From: Armigeres subalbatus
Taxonomy: Eukaryota > Arthropoda > Insecta > Diptera > Culicidae
Assembly (NCBI RefSeq): GCF_024139115.2
Contig: NC_085141.1
Span: forward strand, 408,171,612 to 408,235,611
Length of the DNA stretch: 64,000 bases
Reading direction: 5' to 3'
Shown here: positions 45,001 to 57,000 of the stretch, piece by piece
Position numbering within the stretch: position 1 is the first letter of the stretch
Layout of the letters: the number at the start of each line of letters is the position of its first letter
The notes under the pieces: model-generated
What the model was told of the DNA's origin: nothing
Seen by the model: only the letters and a program-made list of their open reading frames with translations
Database searches by the model: none
Translations under genes and position numbers: made by a program

Positions 45001-48000
45001 ATTTTTCGTCATTGCAAAAAACAGCGTGTGCAACTCGTTGCAAAACTCGATTTTTTTGCAACTAGTTGCACAAACACTATTATCACCTCTCTATAACTGC
45101 GTTGTACAAACAATATTGACGAATTTTCGCTTCCGCAGGGAGTGCAGTATTCTGTCAAGATACAGCTAATTGTAATTACTGCGCGCTATCTAATGAGGAG
45201 GTCGTTCACGCCGTGTACAATTTTACCGGCTATCACGTGCTGGAAGCGTGACTCGCCAAGCCGCAACTCCATTCACAAACGAACCGGTTTTCCGATGTTT
45301 ATTTTTGGCATGGATTGGTTGTCGGTTGGTTCGTGAGCTTGCAGCAGAGTTTGTAGTGTTTACACCTTTCTCGTAATTCTCATAGATTACCAATTTTCTT
45401 ATGAAACTGCGCGCACGACTTTATCTGTGTTGAAGCGGCATAGTTCGTGTGCTTATGTTGGTGGAAATGGGCGTGTATCGCTGATTGTGTTAGTGATACT
45501 CACATGGAGTTTATTTCAGATTTGTATACATATCAAAATAAATCAAATTTTGATACATATTTCAGAAATTCCATTTTTCTCTATTTCCTAGATGATTCGA
45601 ATTTGAAGGAACCACCATTAGAGCGGTTTTATAAAGTGGATAAAGGCAAATGCCTAGAAAATTTTTAACATAAACTTGGTATAAGTGCTTTTCTAATAGA
45701 ATAAACAAATTACAATTATTAAATTATATCTAACAAAAAAAACGCAAAAAATCGTATTTTCCTGCTTAAATTAGGTTATCCTACCCTGCGAATAATACAA
45801 TAGAATCCTCCTAACAAACATATTTCACAAAGGCTTACTTATTCTACGAATAGACTGACGTGAAAATCCTAAATATTTTTCATACAATTCTAACTCAAAT
45901 CGACCATGCAATACAAATGGAAGCATTCCACAATTCTTACTGTCATTCAAGTAGCGTCACAAAATGTTGATCCGATACCTTCGAAAGATACACATCATTT
46001 GCAGTCACTTTCAAACTGTGAAATTCTGTATAATAATCTGTGTAACAGTACCAAATTTGGTTAAATTTCCAAAAAGGTATAAGTATGACGAATAGTCAAA
46101 TATAGGATAAATTTATTTTTATTTGTTACCCTTTTCTACAGAAGAATAATTTAATGAACGATTATTCTTTTATAATCTCAAACTTCCGAAGTACGCATCA
46201 TGCTTATTGTAGTTCACCCTGAAGACTAGTGCGTATGCCATTCGTGGTTGACGTTCGCGAATTCTGAACAAACAACAAACAGAGATCGAGTGAGTGAGAG
46301 TACATACCTAATCGTCGATCAAGTGAACACGCAATTTCTTTTTACCGGTCCATAGTCCGCAGTCTCTCTGTTCTGTTCACGTTCGGCAAGCGTGTCAGCA
46401 TTTTTCCTACAACAACAAATCTATGGCTCAATTGCATGAGTAATTCGTGAAGAGTAAAATATAATTTGTTATTATATTTTTAATTTTATCCATTTTTAGA
46501 TTTAAGTCAACAATTATATAATTTTTAAAAATAATCATTTTTTTAAATTTTCCAGATCTCCGGTACCGCTGCCAAACTGGGTCAGCCTAATGCTTATCAC
46601 CACTGCACCCTGCTGGTCAACTCGAATAAACTGCATCTGGGCGAATCGCTAGTCAAAGACAACGTAAGTACATTCGTCAATTATAAATATAATTATGATT
46701 CCATTTCATCAGTTCGAGCTCATACTAAGAAAGTTTTTTATTCGAACGCTCACAACGGTGCACAAACAAGTTGTTTTGGCGATCACAAACCACACGCGAT
46801 GACGGTGGCGATCGTTGCGTGCGATAAGCGCCATCTGCCTGGAAGCGACGCGATAGGAAAGACTTTGTTTGTACTATCGCGGAGTGAGGATCATTGTCAA
46901 GTAATGATAGATTTGAATCATAAAAGCTATGTACAATAATAAGCACGATTAATTTCAGTATAAAATAAGAGGTTACCTATTCTTTATCCTCGTCAATCCT
47001 TAAGACTTATTGGAGATATGATTTCTTTCATTCGATTTAATTTTTTTTTGCAATTTATTATAGCTAATAAAGTCCCGAATTATAGCAGAAAATTGTGTAG
47101 ATTTTTTTTTACATAAGTGGGTAGACTTCTACAATTCTAGAGAATCATCTTTGTATCAACTTACTTTAAAACTTTTTAATTTACACAGAGTTAAACAGTA
47201 AGGTTAGATGAATCAAAGTATAATTAAAAGCTGCATTCATGTATGTAATTTATGTCAGATATGTTGTACATCATACATTATATCGCACTTTACGCGGTGT
47301 CAGGCCATTTGGCCGAATGCCATCTGGCCGAATGCCGTTTGGCCGAACGCCATTTGGCCGAATGCCGTTTGGCCGAACGGGTCGTTTGGCCGAATGCCGT
47401 TTGGCCGAATAGTTAAAAAATTTACCACAAATTACGAGTAGCGAAGATTGAGAAATGAAACGTGAGTAATGAGAAGTAAGAAGTGAGAAGTGAAATGTGA
47501 AAAGTGGGAAGAGAAGAGTGAGCAGAGAACTTCCTCCTTCTTCTCCTTCTTCCTTCTCTTTCTTCCTTCTTCTTTCTTCTCCTTCTTCCTCCTTCTCCCT
47601 CCTTTTCCCTTCTCTCTTCTCCGTCTTCCTTCTTCTTTCTTCCGTCTTTGTTTTTCCTTCTTTATTTTTTCTTTTTCCCTCCTTTTACTTTCTTCCTTCT
47701 TCATTCTCCTTTCCTTCTTCTTTCTACTTCCTTCTTCCTTCCCGCTTCTCCCTTTTTTCTTCTTCCTTCTTCATCATTTCTATTCCTTCTCTCTTCTTCT
47801 TTCTTCCTTCTTCCTTCTTCTTTGTTCCTTGTTCCATCTTCCTTCTTCCATTTTCCTTCTTCCTACTTCCTTCTTCCTTCTTTATTCTTCCTTTTACCTT
47901 CTTCCTTCTGTTCAATCAAAGTTAATTGCCTATTTCCGGGGATTAAACCACCCGACTTGGACGTTAATTTACAATGTTACGGAAACTCATATGTGAATAT

Positions 48001-51000
48001 GTACGTTATGTGGAAGATATTGATTTGAAAAATGTATTGGAGGTAACCACTTTCCCTTCGATGGGACTCGAACCCATGACCCTACAGTACGCTAGACTGG
48101 TGCTTTAACCAACTAAGTTACGAAGGACCTCCGTCGGCCTTCATAACCTAGCGGCTACTGAACGAGCTCGAGATTCCCAAATTGGACGCATAGTCAAATC
48201 ACTCGCAATCCATTTCTCAAGCCAATACTTCCACATGTGTATTGTACACGTCCACATTAGAGGAGCGTGAGTATTTAGAGTGTCTGGAGTGTCTCTTGCC
48301 TACGCAATGCGGTCGGGTCTGAGCTTGACGACCGACTGGCAAATGCTTACACAACCTCACTTGATCAGTACCGTTGCTGATGAAGAATGTGTATAGCCGC
48401 CAGACACTCTAAATACTCACGCTCCTCTAATGTGGACGTGTACAATACACATGTGGAAGTATTGGCTTGAGAAATGGATTGCGAGTGATTTGACTATGCG
48501 TCCAATTTGGGAATCTCGAGCTCGTTCAGTAGCCGCTAGGTTACGAAGGCCGACGGAGGTCCTTCGTAACTTAGTTGGTTAAAGCACCAGTCTAGCGTAC
48601 TGTAGGGTCATGGGTTCGAGTCCCATCGAAGGGAAAGTGGTTACCTCCAATACATTTTTCAAATCAATATCTTCCACATAACGTACATATTCACATATGA
48701 GTTTCCGTAACATTGTAAATTCTTCCTTCTTCCTTCTTCATTCTTCTTTCTTCCTTCTTCCTTCTTCCTTCTTCCTTCTTTTTTCTTCCTTCTTCCTTCT
48801 TCCTTCTTACTTCTTCCTTCTTCCTTATTCATTCTTCCTACTTCCTTTTTCCTTCATCCTTCTTCCTTCTTGCATCTTCCATCTTCCTTCTTCCATCTTC
48901 CGTCTTCCTTCTTCCTCCTTCCTTCTTACTTCTTTCTTCTTCCTTCTTCCTTCTTCTTTCTTCCTTCTTCCTTCTTCCTTCTTCCTTCTTCCTTCTTCCT
49001 TCTTCCTTCTTCCTTCTTCCTTCTTCCTTCTTCCTTTTTCCTTCTTCCTTCTTCCTTTTTCCTTCTTAATTCTTCCTACTTCCTTCTTCCTTCTTCCATC
49101 TTCCATCTTCCTTCTTCCTCCTTCCTTCTTCCTTCTTCCTCCTTCCTTCTTTCTTCTTCCTTCTTCCTTCTTCCTTCTTCCTTCTTCCTTCTTCCTTCTT
49201 CCTTCTTCCTTCTTCCTTCTTCCTTCTTCCTTCTTCCTTCTTCTTTCTTCCTTCTTCCTTCTTCCTTCTTCCTTCTTTCTTCTTCCTTCTTCCTTTTTCA
49301 TTCTTCCTTCTTCTTTCTTCCTTCTTCATTCTTCCTACTTCCTTCTTCCTTTTTCCATCTCCCTTCTTCCTCCTTCCTTCTTCCTTCTTCCTTCTTTTTT
49401 CTTCCTTCTTCCTTCTTCCTTCTTCCTTCTTCCTTCTTTCTTCTTCCTTCTTCCTTTTTCCTTCTTCCTTCTTCCTTCTTCATTCTTCCTACTTCCTTCT
49501 TCCTTCTTCCTTCTTCCTTCTTCTTTCTTTCTTCTTCCATCTTCCTTCTTCCTTCTTCATTCTTCTTCCTTCTACCTAATTCCTTCTTCCTTCTTTTTTT
49601 TTCTTCTTCCTTCTTCCTTCTTCTTTTATCCTTCTTCCGTCTTCCTTCTTCCTTCTACCTTCTTCCTTCTTCCTTCTTCCTTCTTTCTTCTTCCTTCTTC
49701 CTTCTTCCTTCTTCCTTCTTCCTACTTCCTTCTTCCTTCTTTTTTCTTCCTTCTTCCTTCTTCCATCTTCCTCCTTCTTTCTTCCTTCTTTCTTCTTCCT
49801 TCTTTCTTCTTCCTTCTTCCTTCTTCTGTCTTCTTTTATCCTTCTTCCTTCTTCCTTCTTCCGTCTTCCATTTTTCTTCTTCCTTCTTCCTTCTTTTTTC
49901 TTCCTTCTTCCTTCTTCCATCTTCCTTCTTCCTTCTACCATCTTCCTTCTTCCTTCTACCTTCTTCCTTCTTGCTTCTTCCTTCTTCTCTCTTCTTTCTC
50001 CCTTCTTCTTTCTTCATTCTTCCTACTTCCTTCTTCCTTCTTCCTTCTTCTTTCTTCCTTCTTCTTTCTTCCTTCTTCTTTCTTCCTTCTTCTTTCTTCC
50101 TTCTTCCTTCTTCTTCCTTCATCCTTCTTCCTTCTTCCTTCTCTCTTCTTCCTTTTTCCTTCTTCCTTCTTCCGTCTTCCTTCTTTCTTCTTTCTTCCTA
50201 CTTCTTTTGTTTTTCTTTTTTCCTTCTTCATTCTTTCTTCTTCTATGTTTCTCTCTTCTTTCTCTTTCCTTCTTCTTCATTTATTCTTCATTCGGAGAAT
50301 TTCAACTATTCGGCCAAACGGCATTCGGCCAAATGGCGTTCGGCCAAATGACCCTTTCGGCCAAATGGCATTCGGCCAAACGACATTCGGCCAAATGACC
50401 CTAAACCCTTTACGCCTACATGATCGTCCAAGCGCTCTTACAGTGCTTTGATCCCATTAAACTGAACTTTGTTGTCGTTGTTCAAAGGCAGTCAGTCCAT
50501 TTCGCAAACAAACAAAAAAATGCCGGTCAAAGTTATCATTTTATCACAGCACAGTTCAGTTTATTGTTCTCGCAATCTCGACCGATAAGGGAATGAACTC
50601 AAACAGAGTGTGTTCACCACCTTCGTACAAGTCGGGCTGTTTATTTTTGCGACCAAAAATAAATTGAAAACGAGTGGAAAATTTTCGCCGGACGCCGGTG
50701 TCCCAGTTTCGAATATCTTCAGTCTCCCATTTGTCACTCGATGTCAGTTATCTGTGTATATCGCTCGATTCGTTCTACCCAGTTCGCTGTGTTCCAGTTT
50801 GAACTGGTATGAATTTATGCGTGGAGAAGCTGTGTAGATATGCACCCTTGAAATGAAATTTCGAAAAAAAAATCACTTAATTCACTTAAGATCTTCAAAT
50901 TGTGTTAAAATACAATAAACTAAAATTCGGTTAAAAAGCAACGAATTTCCTCCAATATTTTATTCAATTATACTTTGATGTTTGAAATCATTCAAGTTAA

Positions 51001-54000
51001 ATGCGTAATAAGTTTTGTAAAATTGCCTGAAAATTTATAAAAAAAAGTTTCATCTGATCATTGTTGCACATGTACACTTGAACTCTCCCCCACGGTTCAT
51101 TTCATATCATCATCTCCTATTTGGTGAAGATAAAGGCACAGCAGCTGAGGGAAGGTTACCGACTTGTAGTTGATGACGCAAAATAAATTGAGAATGATTC
51201 TCAAAAATGTCGAAAAACGTTAGTAGATATCATAGAGAAATAATAGTATCTTGATATGTTTAGGATTAGTTCTACGTTTATTCAACGAGGCTTTACAAGT
51301 TTGGACAGCTCTATATATGACGATTCACAATTGTTAGGCGTTGTCATTTTGCGAAAAAGTTCAACATCACATCACCCATTTTGGACTTGCGATTCAATCA
51401 GTAGTAATGCTTGATGGTGAGTACACGCGGACCCGGTTTCAAAATAACGCCAACTGATGGATGCGGTTTGTGGGCTATCTGCGCCAACATGGGGTTCAAA
51501 GTCCACGCGATTATTATGTGTTGTGCGCCGAGTCAGAACTTCTGAACAAAGTATAATTCTATTCGAGTACATTTTTGGATTGGTTTGTTTATCCGCTTTA
51601 TCAAACAACTCTACATGAAATATGAGAGAGCAGATAGTAGAACGCTTGTAAATAATAAACAATATTTGTTAATTAGTTGAGTGATGCTCGGGTAAAAATT
51701 CAGAACTATAAAAAGTAGACAAATTTAGAATTCTTTCAAAATATCGCTCATGTCTAAAATACAGAAGTTATTTGATACTGAAAATCTAAAGATGTTTGTA
51801 GCAGTGAGCAAAAAGTTTAACTTGTGCTTCTTCAAAGTTTTACGTTTAATAATATTATTCTGATGTAGAGGAAAAATATTGACATGTTTAGGGTAGGACG
51901 GGGCAAGATGAGCACCCTAAGGATGATCCTCAATATCGTCTCAGCTTGCATGCTCTTTCTATATTACAATACGACAGTTCATTTTTGTTGCATCTTATCT
52001 AAAATTCATACTTGAATGTTAACTTCAAAGAGAACGATAATCCCGATAAAAGTGACTCTGACTCAACTAAAACTCTGTTTTTGACTGGTTCACACATACT
52101 ACTTGGCAAGATGATTCCCCTTGCGGAGCAAAAAGGGTATCATGGGAATAACAGAAAGCAGAATTTAGAATTCAATTCGTGATATCTAAATGAATTTTCA
52201 TAGTAGGAGGTTGAAACTCTGTCACATCCACAATAATGACAGCAAAAATCGATTGTACGGGTTAAGTAACACTTTAATTAAGGAGGGGTGGAGAGAGGGG
52301 TTCCGACATTTTTTACCTTTTAAATGGCCGGCAGGGTACCCGGGTACCCACGCAACTAAAATGCTTATATCTTAGGCAACTTTTAACCGTTGGACTGGAA
52401 TGGACTGGATTACCGGGAAATCCGGATTTCTAGGGACACTTCCTGCATAGATTATACTGATCGTGGATTTCGATAGGTGATCAGCAATATGGTTATCAAG
52501 CTTCTTGATATTTTATCAGCGAATTGATTTTTATTGATTCGGGTCCATCAGACGTGCAGATCTTCAATTAGTCATTCCAGAACAGGTTCCTCGAGGAGTC
52601 ATAGGTGACACTTTTCAAGGGAACATCAACAATATGGGTATCAAACTTCTTGAAATTATTTCTAGTGTGTGATGCTTCTGGGTTCACCAGACAAGTTGAC
52701 TCCGGAGTGGCCATTTTAGAACAAGTTTTGGGGAAGGGGGGGGGGGTGCAAGGTTGGCCAAAAACATTTCTCATTGGAACCACAACAATATGGGCGTCAT
52801 AATTCTTCAAACTTCCACAGCAGGCTGTTATTTATTATCTTGGGTCCAACAGATGTGTGAAAATTTGAGTGGCCGTTTCGGAACAGGTTCCCATTAGGGC
52901 CAAGAATGGTCATAAACAATGGAACCTCAATAATATGGGTATCAAACTTCTTGAAATTGCCTCAGCAGTTTGTTTCTGATTGTTTTAGGGCCACCAGACG
53001 TGCTGACTTTATAGTTTCCATTCCAGGACAGGTTCCCCGTAGGGTGTTAAGTGGCTATAAATACTTTTCAGTAGATCCCTAGCATAATGGGTATCAATCT
53101 TTATAAAATATAAAATAAGAAAATTAGAAAGCTGCAGTTTTTTGTAACCCGTGAGTTGAGAGCAAAATCATTGCAAGGACCACCCTTTGACCCCAGAAGG
53201 CAACTAAGTGGTCCACAGAAAGCTCCGAAACTTCCGAAGTTGCCGATTCTGAAAGTTTATCCTAGAGAGCTGAGACTTTTTATAATTTTAGAGTTGTAGC
53301 AATGTAGCGAGCAAAATCAATACAAGGACTGCTAATTCATCCCGGATGGCCACTAAATGGGTTTTAGAAAGTTCTGGAACATCAGGAGAAATGACCAGGC
53401 TAGGGAACTTTCGAAGATGTGCCATTTTTTTTAAGTCGTACTAGAAAGTTGTGAGTTTTTAGAAATCGTTTGTTGATAAATGTGAGAGCATAATTGATGC
53501 AATCTAAACGGATAGTCACAAGGTGGTCCCTCTGAGGTTCTAGAAAATCCAAAGGAGTGGCTAATCGTTTAAATACATCCAATAATGCTGCGACTTTCAA
53601 TAAATCCTTCGTGGTGGAATAAAATGGGATATTACGAAATCGTCTTATGACGAGTGAAGACACTCCACTTACTTGATACTTGATACTTGATGGGCTACAG
53701 CTCTTCGATGAACCTACGCCGAATGGAGTATCCTTCTCCACTGGACTCGATCCTGGGCCAATCGCTTCCAGTCGCCCTGAACATTGAGCGCCCTCAGCTC
53801 CTCTTCAACTGCAAAAAGCCATCGTGTACGCGGCCTTCCACGAAGCCTGCGGCCCCTTCCGGGTTCTCTACTAAATATTATCTTCGCTTGACGTTCTTTC
53901 GGCATACGAACAACGTGACCAGCCCACCGTAGTCTGCCGTGTTGTATAAGCTTAATAATATCCAGCCCTTTATACACCTGGTACAATTCGTGATTCATGC

Positions 54001-57000
54001 GACGCCGCCAGATACCGTTCTCCTGTTTACCGCCGAGTATTGTCCGCAGCACCTTACGCTCAAACACTCCGAGAGCTCTCCGATCAGCCTCCTTTAACGT
54101 CTCATGGCCGTATAAAACCACCGGAAGAATCAGAGTAGTATACAGCGCGAGTTTTGTTTTCGTTTGCAGACTACTTAAGCTGGTTGTGAAGTCCGTAATA
54201 AGCCCTATTTGCAGCTGCAATACGCCTTTTCACCTCGCGGGTAACATCATTATCGCACGTCACTAATGTTCCGAGATACACAAATTCTTTTACCACTTCA
54301 AATTTTTCACCATCCAGCACCATTTCGCTACCACCACCACGAATTAACCCACGTTGATTGCCAGCGACCATGTACTTCGTTTTGCCGGTATTAATCGTGA
54401 GTCCAATCCTCGTTGTCTCCCTCTTAAAAGGCACAAAAGCCTCTTCCACGGCACGGCGATCAATTCCGATAATACAGATATCGTCCGCAAATCCCAGGAG
54501 CATGTGCGATTTTGTGATAATGGTACCGCTTCTTTGCACACCAGCTCTCCTAATCGCTCCCTCGAGCGCTATATTGAACAGTAGATTCGTGAGTGCATCA
54601 CCCTGCTTTAATCCATCTAAGGTAACAAATGACGTCGATATTTTATCCGCAACCCTTACAATTGATTTCGATCCGTCCAACGTTATACGAATCAGCCGTA
54701 TCAGTTTCGCCGGAAAACCATGTTCAAGCATAATTTGCCATAATTCATTCCGTTTCACTGAATCGTACGCCACCTTTAAATCAATAAACAGATGATGTGT
54801 CTGCAAGTTGTACTCCCGAAATTTATCTAGGATTTGTCTCAGGGTAAACATTTGATCCGTCGTTGATCAGCCCTCACGAAAACCTGCTTGGTATTCGCCG
54901 CCGAAGGACTCTTCAAGCAGTCTCAATCAGTTGAACAGAATACGGGACATAATTTTGTACGCCGAATTAAGGAGGGTTATTCCTCGGTAATTGGCGCACT
55001 CCAGTCTGTGCCCTTTCTTAAAGAGAGGGCAAATGAGGCCGTCCAACCAGCTAGCAGGCATTTCCTCGTCTGCCCATATTTTCGACATAATATGGTGCAG
55101 AACTTCACAAAGCTGCTCTTTGCCATGTTTGAGAAGTTCAGCCGGGAGCTGGTCCTTCCCCGCAGCCTTATTGTTTTTCAGCTCTTTAACAGCTTTTAAC
55201 CTCATCTAGTGTCGGTGACTCCACAGCTTGTCCATCGTCGCTAATATTTATTCTGTTCACCGATGCACCGTCACTTCCTCCATTCAACACCTGGCAGCCA
55301 CTTCGGTTTTATCTGTCAGCAAATTCCCTTGTAGGTCGTTGTACATGACGGGAGATAGCGCTGTCTTTCTCCGCACGCCATTGACAGACTCATAGAACCT
55401 CCGCATATCGTTCTGCTCCATTTTTTCCTGCGCCTCGCTAATCACTTGTTCTTCATATTCTTTCTTCTTCCTGCGGTGGGTTCGTTTTTCGGCTGCTCTT
55501 GCTTTCCTGTACCGATCTCTATTCGATCGGGTACCCGACACCAACATCCGGCTTCTGGCAACGTTCTTCTCGTCTATCACTCTCTGACACTCCACATCGA
55601 ACCAACCCGTCCTGGGTCGCCTCTGTGCAGTGCCTACCACTTCTCGTGCTGTTGTGCTCACCGCTCCATGGATCGACTCCCATAGATCGTTGATGTTGTC
55701 GCTAACGTTGATTGCACTTATCCGTTCGTCGAGTTTCTGGTGGTACTCAGCCGATACTCCTTCCGCCGACAATCGCTGGATATTGTAACGCATCATTCGC
55801 TGTGATCTTTCGTTCGATACAGTTGACAACCGTGATCGAATTTTACTGACAACGAGGTAGTGATCAGAGTTAATGTTCGGACCTCTGAATGTCCGCACAT
55901 CGATAACATCCGAGAAATGGCGCCCATCCACCAGAACATGGTCTATCTGGTTGCAAGTTTCACCATTGGTCCAGGTGTGCTTTCGGATATTCTTTCGTGC
56001 AAAGTAGGTGCTACTGATGGCTATCCCTCTGGCAGCAGCGAAGTTTACTAACCGTAGGCCGTTGTCGTTGGTAGCGGAGTGAAGGCTCTCCCTACCGATT
56101 ATGGGACGGAAAAAGTCCTCTCTACCGACCTGAGCGTTAGCGTCTCCGATAACAATTTTCACGTCATGCTTTGGGCATTCTCCATAGGCTTTATCAAGAC
56201 ATTCATAAAACGTGTCCTTCACGTCGTCGGATTTATCGTTTGTCGGTGCGTAAACGTTGATTAGGCTGTAATTGAAGAATTTGCCCCGTATCCTCAACAC
56301 ACAGATTCGTTCGCTAATGGGTTTCCACCGCATCACTCGCTTCATCTGCTTGCCCATCACTACGAAACCAACTCCATGCTCTGCTTTTCCGCCGCCGCTG
56401 TGATAGATGTTATACTTGAATGCAGTGTTGGTCGTGGGGTCCACGGCTCGGAATTCACGTTCTCCGGATCTAGGCCATCGGACTTCTTGAATAGCGGCCA
56501 CGTTCACTCCAACCTTCTGCAGTTCACGAGCCAGAAGGCTCACTCGTCCAGGTTTATTTAGGGTCCTGACATTCCAGGTACCGAGTTTCCAATCATAGTC
56601 CTTATTTCGTTGCCGGGTCGGTTGCCAAAAATAACGTTCTCTTTTTCTTCTATCTCCATTTTTCGTGTTATTTGAGAGGCTTCAGTAAGCTACCTTATCG
56701 GGGTCGCGTTACCTACATCGCGCTGGTGGGGCTGCCACCTCAGATATAGCTGACGCCATACAGCATTTCGTTGATCAGCCGCTGGGTACCAGGCAGACGC
56801 TGTTTGAGCCGCACCTCCTGGTGAATAGACGCTCGAGGCGTACCTTCTCACTCTAGCAAAGTCAACCCACCATTTTGCAGCCCACCGGGAACATCGGTAG
56901 CATAATCCTTTTCGAGCGGCGTACGCAACAGCGTATGTGTGAGGTCCATCCTAGCCAGATGATGTTCTACGCGCCACTTCCATGCGGCAAAGTTTGTTTC

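Larger units (their letters stand above)
47296..50407. mobile_element. 3112-bp satellite-carrying transposable element with 8-bp TSD
   Basis: Flanked by perfect CTTTACGC at 47288-47295 and 50408-50415. The termini are inverted (left GGTGTCAGGCCATTTGGCCG, right complement GGTTTAGGGTCATTTGGCCG) and continue as tandem units of the GCCGTTTGGCCGAAT type for about 110 bp on each side (47305-47411, 50303-50402). The body is a (TTCCTTC)n array in two blocks around a 754-bp palindrome. It has no transposase. It lies in Lipt1 intron 2. Confidence 0.8.

Noticed and set aside
47305..47411. Possible CRISPR-like array of TTTGGCCGAATGCC units
   Set aside because: Units are directly adjacent with no spacers, occur inverted at the other element end, and the genome is eukaryotic.
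48562..48633. tRNA-Ala(AGC)-like sequence, and its inverted twin at 48053-48127
   Set aside because: It folds like a tRNA, but both copies are heads of an inverted repeat pair and the acceptor and D stems are imperfect; treated as SINE-derived.
48825..50231. Several minus-strand Lys/Arg/Glu-rich ORFs (RRKKEEG repeats)
   Set aside because: Complement of the same heptamer array.
48697..50451. 584-codon plus-strand ORF made of SSFFLLP repeats, with a 493-codon partner in another frame
   Set aside because: The 7-bp TTCCTTC repeat reads the same peptide in all frames and simply lacks stop codons; there is no start context, domain or codon bias.
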